Source: JBDHTQ01 sp039808765 (GTDB lineage Bacteria; Pseudomonadota; Alphaproteobacteria; UBA2400). From it: DNA of 64,000 bases. The position numbers and the translations under genes are program-made. The notes under the pieces were generated by a model. The model saw only the letters and a list, made by a program, of their open reading frames with translations. It ran no database searches and was not told the origin of the DNA. Positions 26,425 through 36,205 of the stretch are shown here, piece by piece (position 1 is the first letter of the stretch; the number at the start of each line of letters is the position of its first letter). The stretch spans positions 62,001 through 126,000 of the forward strand of contig JBDHTQ010000004.1 in the NCBI GenBank assembly GCA_039808765.1. Direction: 5' to 3'.

Positions 26425-27012
26425 ATGTTGGATACAGAGGGGCTGGCTGATTCGGGCAGCGGAGAATTAACGGCGAAGCCAGAAAAAAATGACTTAAGCC
26501 CTGGGTTTTCAATTGGCATGGCGGCCATAATGGCCGTTCTTTTTTTTACTAACTTTCTGAGCACTGCATTGGGATCGGTGGGAGTTTTTGCAAATTACCT
26601 TGCTCATAGCTTTACCCCGTTGAGTGGAGTGGCTAGCGCGCTGGGCTTGATCGGTAGCTCTGGTCTTGCAGTACATGCGGTGAGAACGGCATTTGAGCCG
26701 GGGCTAAGAATAGAAGAGAAAGAACCCAAAATTCTAAGGAAAAAAATGATAAGGCGCGTTGCAGTGGTTGCTTTTGCAACGACCGGACTTGCATTAGCTA
26801 ACGGTATTAACATGGTTGAAGGGCATAGAGCGACATTATTCAATAACAAAACGCAACCTGTGATTCCGGCACCTGAGCGCTGTCCTCCAACAACATCAGT
26901 GGTGCCTCCTTCGTACGCTTTTTCAGTTTTTTTGAGTAGGAGTCGGCCTGTTGTATTGGTTCCTTCTGGGTTATTACAAAGACCGACATCAGCAAGTCTG
27001 ACATTGGCATGA
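26425..27012 (+). CDS. Hypothetical membrane protein
   Basis: Unrecognised 195-residue protein. Hydrophobic segments lie at about 28-48 (FSIGMAAIMAVLFFTNFL), 52-85 and 110-126 (VAVVAFATTGLALANG), followed by a Pro/Ser-rich C-terminal tail. A basic segment (KILRKKMIRR) sits before the third helix. It lies 62 bases after the preceding small membrane protein and is convergent with ctrA. Confidence 0.5.
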   Translation: MLDTEGLADSGSGELTAKPEKNDLSPGFSIGMAAIMAVLFFTNFLSTALGSVGVFANYLAHSFTPLSGVASALGLIGSSGLAVHAVRTAFEPGLRIEEKEPKILRKKMIRRVAVVAFATTGLALANGINMVEGHRATLFNNKTQPVIPAPERCPPTTSVVPPSYAFSVFLSRSRPVVLVPSGLLQRPTSASLTLA

Positions 27013-27165
27013 AAGCTTTTGTACTCATAATATCGAATTTTATAGTGAGCCATACAATTTAGCGAACACGAAGATCAACTATCCGATGATAGATCATCTT
27101 CGGTCTTAAGATGTTGTCACACTGCCAACCATCACCGGGATTTTACGGCGTGTTATTGCTGGTAA

Positions 27166-27193
27166 CAAAAAAGGGCTCTAATATAAGAGCCCT
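27166..27193 (-). terminator. Intrinsic terminator after ctrA
   Basis: GGGCTCT (27173-27179) pairs with AGAGCCC (27186-27192); on the minus strand six T follow (27172 down to 27167). Confidence 0.88.
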
Positions 27194-27221
27194 TCTTAAT
27201 ATCTATTTCTAATACGTGTGT

Positions 27222-27941
27222 TTATTCAACCATTGCCTGTGAGCCAACGGCAGCTGGTGCTTCTCCGATTGGATCGCGCAAAACGTAACCGCGGCCCCAT
27301 ACTGTCTCGATATAGCTATCAGTATTGGTGGCTACGGCCAACTTCTTGCGCAACTTGCAAACAAACACGTCGATAATTTTCAATTCTGGCTCGTCCATTC
27401 CGCCATAAAGGTGATTCAAAAACATCTCTTTGGTGAGCGTTGTGCCTTTACGCAGTGAGAGAAGCTCCAGAATGCCATATTCCTTCCCTGTTAAGTGCAA
27501 TGGGCGCTCGTCCACCGTAACGGTGCGGGTATCAAGATTGACGGTTAAGCGACCTGTCTTGATTACGCTGTCAGAGTGACCTTTCGAGCGACGCACAATG
27601 GCCTGAATGCGGGCGATAAGTTCGCGCTTGTCAAAAGGTTTGGTCAAATAATCATCGGCGCCAAAGCCTAAGCCCTTGATTTTGTGATCTAGTTCTGTGA
27701 GGCCCGACAAGATGAGGATCGGTGTGTTCACGCGTGCTGACCGCAAACGACGCAAAACTTCGTAGCCATCAATATCAGGGAGCATCAGGTCAAGCAAAAT
27801 GATGTCATAATCATACAGCTTCCCGATTTCCAGTCCATCTTCACCCAGATCTGTCGTGTCGACGATAAATCCCTCTGAATGTAGCATTAGCTCAATGCTT
27901 TTAGCCGTCGAGCTATCATCTTCAACAAGCAGAACACGCAT
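27222..27941 (-). CDS. ctrA: Cell-cycle/flagellar response regulator CtrA
   Basis: CtrA is an OmpR-class regulator that in alphaproteobacteria controls flagellar and, in some lineages, cell-cycle genes. The 239-residue protein has a receiver domain (MRVLLVEDDSSTAKSIELML, phospho-acceptor D51 in LLDLMLPDIDGYE, TKPF) and a winged-helix DNA-binding domain (LTGKEYGILELLSLRKGTTL, ELKIIDVFVCKLRKKL, TVWGRGYVL), matching CtrA closely. Start ATG 27941 follows AAGGAGGGG. It is divergent from fliI, and near-consensus CtrA half-site pairs lie between the two genes. Confidence 0.95.
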   Translation of the reverse strand: MRVLLVEDDSSTAKSIELMLHSEGFIVDTTDLGEDGLEIGKLYDYDIILLDLMLPDIDGYEVLRRLRSARVNTPILILSGLTELDHKIKGLGFGADDYLTKPFDKRELIARIQAIVRRSKGHSDSVIKTGRLTVNLDTRTVTVDERPLHLTGKEYGILELLSLRKGTTLTKEMFLNHLYGGMDEPELKIIDVFVCKLRKKLAVATNTDSYIETVWGRGYVLRDPIGEAPAAVGSQAMVE

Positions 27942-28012
27942 CTTAACCCCTCCTTGATCTGGGTTACTCTCCCTAACCATTCCGCATGCTTTAAAGCAGA
28001 GGTCAGGATACA

Positions 28013-28092
28013 TTAACTATCCCTAATATTTCCCAAATTAGTTAACAAAATCTCACCAAGGAAGGCAAGAATAAAATTTTAACCTTCATTAA
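28013..28092. promoter_or_regulatory. Possible CtrA boxes between ctrA and fliI
   Basis: TTAA-N7-TAAT occurs at 28013-28027 and TTAA-N6-TTAA at 28079-28092. The CtrA consensus is TTAA-N7-TTAA, so each deviates by one feature. Their place in the divergent region fits autoregulation of ctrA and control of fliI, but AT-rich DNA gives such matches by chance. Confidence 0.35.
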
Positions 28093-28150
28093 AGCGGTTT
28101 TGAGCAGATTAAGACTAGGCTAAAAGAATGAATTCGCTTAGCATTCTGTT

Positions 28151-29494
28151 ATGGGAAGTGATCTAGAAACTTTTTTGGCGAACGTTAATGAAATTCCAGA
28201 ACAGCAGTTTTTTGGTCGCGTTACGGCGGTTCAGGGATTGATGGTTGAGGTCATTGGGGTCGAAAAACAACTTACGCTGGGTGGTCGCTGTTATATTGTT
28301 AATAGTGAAAACAAGAGAATTCCATGCGAAGTTGTGGGGTTTCGTAAAAAACATGCGCTTTTGATGAGTTACGGGGCTTTGGAGGGTGTCGGTTTAAATT
28401 GCAAAGTTGAGGTATCTTCCAGTCGACCTGCGCTGCATCCAACGGCACTCTGGTTGGGGCGTGTGGTCAATGCATTGGGTGAGCCGATTGATGGCAAAGG
28501 GCCATTACCGATTGGTGGCATTGCGGCGCCTTTTCGTGCAGCTCCACCGCCCGCCAATTTGCGGCAACGTGTGGCTGGTAAGGTTGATTTGGGTGTAAAA
28601 GCCCTTAATACCTTTGTCACGCTTTGTCGGGGGCAGCGGATGGGGATTTTTGCGGCCTCAGGTGTTGGCAAATCAGTTTTGATGTCGATGTTGGCGCGTT
28701 ATACCAGTTCCGACGTTAATGTCATCGGACTGGTGGGCGAACGTGGCCGCGAAGTGCAGGAGTTTATAAAGGACACATTGGGTGAAGAGGGGTTAAAACG
28801 CTCTATCATTGTGGTGGCAACTTCGGATGAACCTGCGTTGATGCGGCGGCAGGCTGCCTACACCACCCTTGCCCTTGCTGAGTATTTTCGTGATCAAGGC
28901 CAGCATGTGCTGTGCATGATTGATTCGGTTACCCGCTTTGCCATGGCCCAGCGCGAAATTGGCCTTTCAGCGGGTGAGCCACCCACAACAAAAGGCTATC
29001 CACCGACGGTTTTTAGTGAGCTTCCCAAGCTGTTAGAGCGTGCTGGCCCTGGTGTTGATGGCAACAATGAGGGCGGGGGCGCCATAACGGGCCTCTTTAC
29101 TGTTTTGGTGGAAGGTGACGACCATGACGAACCGATTGCTGACGCCGTTCGCGGTATTCTTGATGGGCATATCGTGTTGGAGCGCTCGATTGGGGAGCGC
29201 GGGCGATACCCTGCGATTAACATTCTTCGCTCTGTTTCCCGCACGATGCCGATGTGCAATACCGATCAAGAAAATGCATTAATTACGCGCGCCCGACGGC
29301 TTATATCCACCTATGACGATATGGCTGAAATGATCCGGCTAGGTGCGTATCGTATGGGGGCGGATCCGCTGGTTGATGAAGCAATTGCTTATCGCGAGCC
29401 TCTTGAGCGTTTTTTGTCGCAAAAGCCGGGTGAGCATTTTTCATTGGAACAGGGCTACACACAATTGGCTAATGTTCTTCAGCGTCAAGGCTGA
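28151..29494 (+). CDS. fliI: Flagellar export ATPase FliI
   Basis: FliI (447 residues) is the F1-beta-like ATPase that energises flagellar protein export. Walker A is ASGVGKSVLM, Walker B is in VLCMIDSVTRFAMAQREIGL, and VGERGREVQEFI and SAGEPPTTKGYPPTVFSELP are strong FliI/T3SS ATPase signatures. fliJ, often adjacent, is not seen after it; instead icmB follows 150 bases downstream. Confidence 0.96.
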   Translation: MGSDLETFLANVNEIPEQQFFGRVTAVQGLMVEVIGVEKQLTLGGRCYIVNSENKRIPCEVVGFRKKHALLMSYGALEGVGLNCKVEVSSSRPALHPTALWLGRVVNALGEPIDGKGPLPIGGIAAPFRAAPPPANLRQRVAGKVDLGVKALNTFVTLCRGQRMGIFAASGVGKSVLMSMLARYTSSDVNVIGLVGERGREVQEFIKDTLGEEGLKRSIIVVATSDEPALMRRQAAYTTLALAEYFRDQGQHVLCMIDSVTRFAMAQREIGLSAGEPPTTKGYPPTVFSELPKLLERAGPGVDGNNEGGGAITGLFTVLVEGDDHDEPIADAVRGILDGHIVLERSIGERGRYPAINILRSVSRTMPMCNTDQENALITRARRLISTYDDMAEMIRLGAYRMGADPLVDEAIAYREPLERFLSQKPGEHFSLEQGYTQLANVLQRQG

Positions 29495-29644
29495 GGAAAT
29501 AAATTTTAACGCCCTGTCAACTTATTTTGAGGTAAAAGCCAAGATATCCGGCAATGGTTCTTGGCTTATGCGTTGGGGATGCTATGATCTGTCAACTGCA
29601 TGGCGCTTTGGCAAAATGATCAAATAAAGGATTGTGGGCACAAG

Positions 29645-32600
29645 ATGATTCGTTTTTTAAATGACCTTTTTGCTTCGATTTATCTTGTCTTGCGTCAGCC
29701 ATTGGAAACATTTATTCGTCTTGAAACGGCGGATGATGAGATAACGCTGGTTGCTGCAGATGGCTCGATGGTGAGCTATATCCGCATTGACGGGGCAAAA
29801 CGCTTAATCGGTGTCAATGAGTTTGAGCATATCGTTGAGCAGGCCAAAATTAAAATCGGCTCGCGTCTTGATCGCCCCGGTTATGCTCTACAGTTTTATT
29901 TTATGCGTGATCCCGCGCGTGTTCGTGGTGAGCTTGAGACCATTATGCGCCCCAATCGTGCGGCCGCAGCAAATCTTGGGCTTGATCTGCAGGATTTATT
30001 TGAAGAGCGCGCCCGCCATCTTTCCAAGTTCCTGGCATGGGAAGAATGTTATGTTGTGTTGTGGACTCGCCCTGCAGCGTTTGGTGCTTCGGATTTACGG
30101 CGTGAGCTTAAAACACGTTCGGCAATCAAGTGGGTGAATGCACCAGATGCACAATTTCCGTTTGCTGCCCTCGGTGCTTTACGCACACGCCATAAAAGCT
30201 TTGTCAGCTCAATTAAAGGTGCTTTCGACGAGCTGGGTATTCGTACGCAAATTTTAGATGTTCACACTGCATTGCGTGCAGTTCGTTCCAGTTTGTCACC
30301 GAGCCATCCTTCCCGTCAGTGGCGCGCATGTTTGCCTGGTGACCCCATCTCCATGCGTGAGCCGCGGTCTCAACGCGACTATTCGGATGTTTTATGGCCA
30401 CCGTTAGCGCGCCAGTTGTTGACCGATGATGCAGAAATTATCAACCAGACACGTGTGCGCATCGGCAACCTTCTCTGGAGCCCGATTGATATGACGATGG
30501 GGCCAGCTGAAGCGACCGAGTTTCCACGATTGCTGCGGCGGTTGTCTGAATACGATATTCCTTTCCGCATCTCGTGGCTTATCGAAAGTGCAGGGGCGCA
30601 AGGTGCGGGTTTGCGCCGCTTCCTTGTTTCGGTTATCGGATTTACAAAAACCGATAATAAGCTGATTAAGAACTCTCTTGAACATCTGGATATGATGTCA
30701 AAATCAGAGCCGGTGGTTCGTTTGCGTGTTTCTCTGGCCACATGGTGTGGAATCGACCAACCCCAACAACGCCTTGATGAGCAAGCTTCTGCGCTGATGT
30801 CGGCTTTTGAAAGCTGGGGGCAGTGTCAGGTTTCGCAAATTATGGGTGACCCCGTGGAGGGCATTATGTCGTCGGCATTGGGGATTGCGTGTGCCTCAAC
30901 GGCCCCTGCTGGTATTGCGCCGCTTGAAGTTGTTTTGCGTCTGCTACCGTGGCAACCTGCTTCTTCGCCGTTTGAGCAGGGCGCGATCATGTTCCGTACA
31001 CCTGAAGGGCGTATCTGGCCCTATCAAACAGGCAGTAGCGTCACGACCACATGGTTTGATCTGATTTTCGCGCAGCCTGGTGCGGGTAAGTCTGTTTTGC
31101 TGAATGCCTTGTCTCTAGGGACGACGCTTACGGCGGGTGTGGCGCGCTTGCCGTATATTGCCATCATTGATATTGGGCCGTCATCGTCGGGATTGATCTC
31201 TCTTATTCGTGACTCGCTTCCCCCCGAGCGTCGCTATGAAGCCGCGCACTATCGTTTACGGATGACGGCGGAGTATGCGATTAATCCCTTTGATACGCAG
31301 TTGGGATGCCGCTATCCTTTGCCGGATGAACGTGCGTATTTGATTGAGCTTTTGACGTTGCTCTGTACGCCACCGGGACAAGAGCAGCCTTATGACGGTA
31401 TTACGCAGTTGATTGGGTTTACGCTTGATGAGATGTACCGTTGGCGTGACGATAAACCTGCAGGTGCCGAGCCGCGTGTCTACCTTCCTTATCTTGATCA
31501 TGAAGTGGATGAGGCAATCCGTTCGTATAACATTCATCTTCCCAAAGAACCGTATTGGTGGGATGTGGTCGAGCACCTTTTTGAGTTGGGGCTGATTCAC
31601 GTTGCGCAATTAGCGCAGCGCCATGCTGTTCCAACCATCACGGATGCGGTAACGGCTTCGCGACGTCCGCAAATCCGCTCCCTTTTGGAAGAAACAAAGC
31701 TAAGCGCCTCTACGGAAAGTATTATTAATGCGTTTGAGCGTATGATTGCTTCGGCTATTCGTGAGTTTCCCATTATCGCCAGCATTACCCGCTTTGATAT
31801 TGGGGGGGCGCGTGTTTGTGCACTCGACTTGATGGAAGTTTCGCCGCAAGGGGATGAATCTGCCGATCGTCAAACTGCTATTCTTTACATGTTGGCGCGA
31901 CATACGTTGGTGCGCAGCTGGTGGTTGGGTGATGATGTGATTCGCCTTATTCCCGAAAAGTACAAATCCTACCATACCAAGCGCCTTGTTGATATTCGTG
32001 AAAGTCCCAAGCGGATTTGTTACGATGAATTCCATCGTACCAGTAAGTCGCATTCTGTGCGCTCGCAGGTGGTGCGCGACGTGCGTGAAGGTCGTAAATG
32101 GGGTGTGCAGATCGTTCTGGCTTCTCAGCTTCTGGAAGACTTCGACGATGCCATGGTTGACTTGGCAACAGGGGTCTGGATTCTCGGCTCGACGGTTTCT
32201 GAAAAAGCCATTGATAAAGCGGTTGATCGGTTCGGTCTATCTGAATCAGCACGTGCCGTTATGAAGGGTAAGTTGACTGGTCCGCGTGCGGGTGGTGCAC
32301 CGTGTTTGCTTATTCTCTCCACCAATGATGGACGGTATGAGCAACATTTGATCAACACGCTTGGCCCGATTGAGTTGTGGGCGTTGTCGACGTCTGCTGA
32401 AGACGTGCTGATTCGTAACCGCTTGTACGCACGCCTTGGTGCGCAACGGGCACGCCTGATTTTGGCGTCGAATTATCCAGGCGGTTCTGCGCGTGCAGAA
32501 ATTCGCCGTCGCGTGGCGATGGCAACCGAAAAAGGCGAAGTAGATGGTGCAGCAACAGGTGTTGTGATTAATGAGATTGTCGATGAGTTAGTTACCCGTT

Positions 32601-32653
32601 CAATTGCAGAGAGTGCAAAAGATACAGGGCGTACCAAAGCGATCATTATTTAA
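29645..32653 (+). CDS. icmB: Type IVB secretion ATPase IcmB/DotO
   Basis: This is a large VirB4-class ATPase (1002 residues) of the Dot/Icm system, which energises assembly and substrate transfer at the inner membrane. Walker A is QPGAGKSVLLNA at about residues 480-491, and the Walker B region is RICYDEFHRTSKSHSVRSQV near 790. The length and the N-terminal VirB4-like domain match IcmB/DotO (about 1009 residues in Legionella) rather than VirB4 of type IVA (about 800). ATG 29645 is chosen as start. It is separated from the other Dot/Icm genes (47-56 kb) by unrelated genes. Confidence 0.88.
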   Translation: MIRFLNDLFASIYLVLRQPLETFIRLETADDEITLVAADGSMVSYIRIDGAKRLIGVNEFEHIVEQAKIKIGSRLDRPGYALQFYFMRDPARVRGELETIMRPNRAAAANLGLDLQDLFEERARHLSKFLAWEECYVVLWTRPAAFGASDLRRELKTRSAIKWVNAPDAQFPFAALGALRTRHKSFVSSIKGAFDELGIRTQILDVHTALRAVRSSLSPSHPSRQWRACLPGDPISMREPRSQRDYSDVLWPPLARQLLTDDAEIINQTRVRIGNLLWSPIDMTMGPAEATEFPRLLRRLSEYDIPFRISWLIESAGAQGAGLRRFLVSVIGFTKTDNKLIKNSLEHLDMMSKSEPVVRLRVSLATWCGIDQPQQRLDEQASALMSAFESWGQCQVSQIMGDPVEGIMSSALGIACASTAPAGIAPLEVVLRLLPWQPASSPFEQGAIMFRTPEGRIWPYQTGSSVTTTWFDLIFAQPGAGKSVLLNALSLGTTLTAGVARLPYIAIIDIGPSSSGLISLIRDSLPPERRYEAAHYRLRMTAEYAINPFDTQLGCRYPLPDERAYLIELLTLLCTPPGQEQPYDGITQLIGFTLDEMYRWRDDKPAGAEPRVYLPYLDHEVDEAIRSYNIHLPKEPYWWDVVEHLFELGLIHVAQLAQRHAVPTITDAVTASRRPQIRSLLEETKLSASTESIINAFERMIASAIREFPIIASITRFDIGGARVCALDLMEVSPQGDESADRQTAILYMLARHTLVRSWWLGDDVIRLIPEKYKSYHTKRLVDIRESPKRICYDEFHRTSKSHSVRSQVVRDVREGRKWGVQIVLASQLLEDFDDAMVDLATGVWILGSTVSEKAIDKAVDRFGLSESARAVMKGKLTGPRAGGAPCLLILSTNDGRYEQHLINTLGPIELWALSTSAEDVLIRNRLYARLGAQRARLILASNYPGGSARAEIRRRVAMATEKGEVDGAATGVVINEIVDELVTRSIAESAKDTGRTKAIII

Positions 32654-32842
32654 TCGTTTGGTGGCAACTTATCGATTATCTGAATCCTGAGACTGAATTG
32701 CGCAGTGTGTTTTGCGCAGGCCTTACTGTGGGCATGCGTGATTAAAAGGATGCTGATGCTATGCACATATTTTTGATACTGTGTATTGGTGCATCAATGT
32801 CATGCCCATTATCATTACGTGCGGTTGTTTTGTTGGATAAAA

Positions 32843-34744
32843 TTAAAGTACGCGTTTTTTGTTTTTTTCTGAGGGAATAAGTTCTGCTGCGGGTAATGGT
32901 GACAGCGCTACTTCAGCGGGGTTTAAACGTTGGGCTTCGATCAAGATATCGCGTGCGATAGGGGCCGCAATTTTTGATCCTCCACCACCATGTTCAACAA
33001 TAACGGCAACGGCATAACGTGGTGAGTGAGTGGGGGCATAACCGACGAACAAGGCGTTATCGCGTAAACGCCATTCACGATCTTCGTTGCGAATGATTCC
33101 GCTTGCACGTTCTGCCATAGAAATACGACGCACCTGACTCGTCCCTGTTTTTCCGCCCATCTCTTGACCATTCGTTGTAATCCGTGCACTGTAGGCAGTG
33201 CCGTGTTTGTCGTTACAAACGCTGTTCATTCCCGCAATGATGGCCGACAAATATTCCTCATCAAATCCGAGCGATTTTTCGTTCGTGAGAGGCGGAGACC
33301 TTGTCTGTGTATTGGTGCGCAAGAGTGTTGGCGTTACATCATGGCCGCCATTGACCAAACGTGCGACCATTGCTGCAAGTTGCAGGGGGGTGGTTTGTAA
33401 ATCGCCTTGCCCAATGGCAATGTTCAAAGTGTCCCCCCCTTGCCAACGTTCTTTGCGTACCTTTTCTTTCCATTCACGATCGGGGACAAGACCTTTCTTC
33501 TCGCTGGGCAAGTTAAGCCCTGTTTCTTTGCCCAATCCCAACGTGCGGGCCATATCGGCGATAGGATCAATGCCGATCTTGTTGCCCAGATCATAGAAAT
33601 AAACGTCGCAGGACTCGCGCAAGGCACCCACCAGATCAAGTGAGCCATGTCCTCCGTGTTTCCAACAATGAAAAGTATGTCCACCGAGTTTCATCGCTCC
33701 CATGCATGGTACCGTATGTGCAGGAGTAATATGGCCCGTTGAGAGAGCCGCCATTGCTGTTACCATTTTGAATGTTGAGCCGGGGGAATAAAGACCGGCA
33801 ATCACTTTATTTGTTAGCGGGGCTGCTTCGTCGTTGCGCAAACTATCCCACAGGGTTTGGGTGATGCCATGGCTAAATGTATTGCTGTCAAACGTCGGGT
33901 GCGATGCAAGAGCATAAATGGCGCCTGTGTGCACATCCATCACGACGCAGGCGGCGCTACGTTCGGTCATCAAACGTTGTTGGGCATATTTTTGTAAGTC
34001 GATATCCAACGTTAAATTCAGGGTGTTTCCCGGCACACCTTCCTGACGCTGGATTTCTCGAATGACGCGGCCATACGCATTTACTTCCATATTGGCCGCG
34101 CCCACACGACCTCGAAGTGTTTTGTCTTGGGTTTTCTCAATCCCTGACTTGCCGATTTGCAAACCCGATACGCTAAGCAGCGGGTCGTCATCATCTTCGA
34201 GGTCTTTTTTACTAACAGCCCCGACGTAGCCTAAAATATGAGCCGTTGCTTGCGCAAAAGGGTAATAGCGAATTTGGCCTACGTCCATGCTGACACCCTC
34301 AAGCTCAGGCAACCTGAGCTGCAGTGCTGCGACTTGATCCCACGATAAATTCTCGGCCAAAGTAACGGGATTGAACGGGCGGTTGTTTTTTATTTCTTGA
34401 TGGATACGCTTGAGGGCGCTTTCGGAAAAGGGAATAAGTTTTGAAAGATTTGTGAGCGTATTTTCAATTGAAGGTGTTTGCTCGGGCGTGAGCAATAAGC
34501 GAAAATTTTGTTCATTGATCGCCAGTTTTAGTCCCATGCGATCAAGGATCAAACCACGCGGCGGCGCAAGCAAACGTACGCTGATTCGGTTTTCATCGGC
34601 CTGAGTGGTATATTTTACGCTCTGCGTGACCTGCAGGTAATACATGCGTGAAACCAAGCCGCCAAAGAAAGCCGCTTGTAGACCGCCTAAGAGCAGCGTT
34701 CTGCGTGTAAAGAGTCGTTGTCGTTCGCTATCAAAGTCGCGCAT
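32843..34744 (-). CDS. mrdA: Penicillin-binding protein 2
   Basis: PBP2 is the elongasome transpeptidase. The 633-residue protein has one N-terminal membrane helix (LLLGGLQAAFFGGLVSRMYY), the pedestal domain, and the transpeptidase motifs SPGSTFKM (SxxK), SCD (SxN position) and GGKTGTSQV (KTGT). Start ATG 34744 follows the mreD stop (34747) immediately. It is the last gene of mreB-mreC-mreD-mrdA, the standard rod-shape operon; rodA is not in the window. Confidence 0.95.
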   Translation of the reverse strand: MRDFDSERQRLFTRRTLLLGGLQAAFFGGLVSRMYYLQVTQSVKYTTQADENRISVRLLAPPRGLILDRMGLKLAINEQNFRLLLTPEQTPSIENTLTNLSKLIPFSESALKRIHQEIKNNRPFNPVTLAENLSWDQVAALQLRLPELEGVSMDVGQIRYYPFAQATAHILGYVGAVSKKDLEDDDDPLLSVSGLQIGKSGIEKTQDKTLRGRVGAANMEVNAYGRVIREIQRQEGVPGNTLNLTLDIDLQKYAQQRLMTERSAACVVMDVHTGAIYALASHPTFDSNTFSHGITQTLWDSLRNDEAAPLTNKVIAGLYSPGSTFKMVTAMAALSTGHITPAHTVPCMGAMKLGGHTFHCWKHGGHGSLDLVGALRESCDVYFYDLGNKIGIDPIADMARTLGLGKETGLNLPSEKKGLVPDREWKEKVRKERWQGGDTLNIAIGQGDLQTTPLQLAAMVARLVNGGHDVTPTLLRTNTQTRSPPLTNEKSLGFDEEYLSAIIAGMNSVCNDKHGTAYSARITTNGQEMGGKTGTSQVRRISMAERASGIIRNEDREWRLRDNALFVGYAPTHSPRYAVAVIVEHGGGGSKIAAPIARDILIEAQRLNPAEVALSPLPAAELIPSEKNKKRVL

Positions 34745-34746
34745 GG

Positions 34747-35265
34747 TTACAACCCGTCCAAAAATCCGCGTTGCACCCAGTGGAATATCCAAGCGATTGG
34801 CGGAAAAAGCGCCAGTCCGGCAACTGTTTGAAACAGGGCGGGCATAAAGGGGATCAACGTTTCATTGATCATGCAGTAAAATCCCCAGCTTACAACTGCC
34901 ACCAGTGTAATCAAAATCGCGTAGCCCCACCAGAGCACCAGAAAAGAATGGGCAAGAAAAAGTTGCCGTTGGTGTACCAGTGTGCCGAAAGCGATTAAAA
35001 AAAGCAGGCTGTTGAGGCCCAAGGGGGCTCCGGACAATGTGTCATAGACAAATCCCAAGCTAAAAGCTGAACCAGGTCCAAACAGATCGGGACGATAAAT
35101 GCTCCAATAAAAAACGGCCATTAATCCGATGGATGGCATGATGGCGCCAAAATTGTTTAAGTGCAGTGGCACCATGGTAATGAGAACCAGGAAAAGGGCG
35201 ATAATGAGCGGCGAAAGTGCTCGCGCAGTGCGGTCAATTTTGCTCCACTGATCCCAAACCGTCAT
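34747..35265 (-). CDS. mreD: Rod shape-determining protein MreD
   Basis: MreD is a 172-residue inner-membrane protein with about five helices, a partner of MreC in the elongasome. A conserved-looking FYWSIYRPDLFGPGSAFSLGF and DTLSGAPLGLNSLLF match the MreD signature (YRPDL... G...DxxxGxxLG). ATG 35265 overlaps the mreC end closely (TGA-A-ATG), suggesting coupled translation. Confidence 0.9.
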   Translation of the reverse strand: MTVWDQWSKIDRTARALSPLIIALFLVLITMVPLHLNNFGAIMPSIGLMAVFYWSIYRPDLFGPGSAFSLGFVYDTLSGAPLGLNSLLFLIAFGTLVHQRQLFLAHSFLVLWWGYAILITLVAVVSWGFYCMINETLIPFMPALFQTVAGLALFPPIAWIFHWVQRGFLDGL

Positions 35266-35266
35266 T

Positions 35267-36160
35267 TCACGGCCGCGCGGCAGGAGCATGCGAGGATGTT
35301 GACTCAGGCGAGAGCAAGTCTTCTGGCGTGCCGGGATCAAGAACCTGAACAAATTCCAAACGACCTAAATCAGCTAGCGGTTCAACCCGAATTATTCCTC
35401 CTTCAGCGTGGCTGATTACGCCGACGGGAATACCCGCTGGATAAATGCCTCCCACTCCTGAGGTAATTATACGCTCACCAATGGTGGGCATGATATCGGG
35501 TGGCAGGCTGGTTAGGCGCAATTGCTCAGAGTTATCCCCCTCCACCAAACCCCGTTGACGGCTTGATTCAAGCAAAACTGGAACACGTGCACTAATATCA
35601 TTGATCATTAATATCCGGCTGGAATGACGACCAACACTAACTATTCGGCCTGCCAACCCCCCTCCTGCCAGCGCAACAAGTCCATTGCGCAACCCCTCAT
35701 CATACCCCGCAAGAATGACGATGTTGCGGATGAATGGGCCGCCCACATCGGCAATAACGCGGGCTGTTGTGGTGCGTTGAGTTGGATCAATTTGCATTTT
35801 TAGCAGATCGCGTAGGCCTTTGTTTTCAGCCTCTAACTTCATCACGGCATTTTGGTATTGGCGCAGACGTTCGTTTTCTGCGAGCAGTCGTTCATTTTCC
35901 GCACGAAGTTCGGTAAGGTTGCCAAGCGTGGCAATAAAGTGGGCTGCGCTCCCAACGGGAGTTGCTACGGTTGCCAGAACAACGGTGAACGCATCGGTCA
36001 TTCGGGTGCGTGCATTTTCAGCCAGCTGTGGTTGGACCAGTGAAAATAAGAGGAGAAAAACAGCGGCAATCACCATCATAGGCAGCGTCCAGCGCTGGGT
36101 ATTGAGCGTGGTGAGAGTCAATGTCTTGGGTGTTGGCTGCTTGCGCGATGCGTTCATCAT
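35267..36160 (-). CDS. mreC: Rod shape-determining protein MreC
   Basis: MreC is a 297-residue protein with an N-terminal membrane anchor (MMVIAAVFLLLFSLVQP), a leucine-zipper coiled coil (LTELRAENERLLAENERLRQ) and a periplasmic beta-domain (NIVILAGYDEGLRNGLVALA, SRILMINDISARVPV). It links the cytoskeleton to PBP2. It lies between mreB and mreD; the C-terminal tail past residue 280 is low-complexity. Confidence 0.93.
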   Translation of the reverse strand: MMNASRKQPTPKTLTLTTLNTQRWTLPMMVIAAVFLLLFSLVQPQLAENARTRMTDAFTVVLATVATPVGSAAHFIATLGNLTELRAENERLLAENERLRQYQNAVMKLEAENKGLRDLLKMQIDPTQRTTTARVIADVGGPFIRNIVILAGYDEGLRNGLVALAGGGLAGRIVSVGRHSSRILMINDISARVPVLLESSRQRGLVEGDNSEQLRLTSLPPDIMPTIGERIITSGVGGIYPAGIPVGVISHAEGGIIRVEPLADLGRLEFVQVLDPGTPEDLLSPESTSSHAPAARP

Positions 36161-36205
36161 AATGTCAGCTCAACTCCTTTTCTTCATCAACATAGGGCCG
36201 GTTTG

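Noticed and set aside
32761..32880. 39-codon ORF (MHIFLILCIG...) upstream of the mrdA end
   Set aside because: It overlaps the mrdA 3' end on the opposite strand, has a poorly spaced ribosome-binding site and no supporting context.
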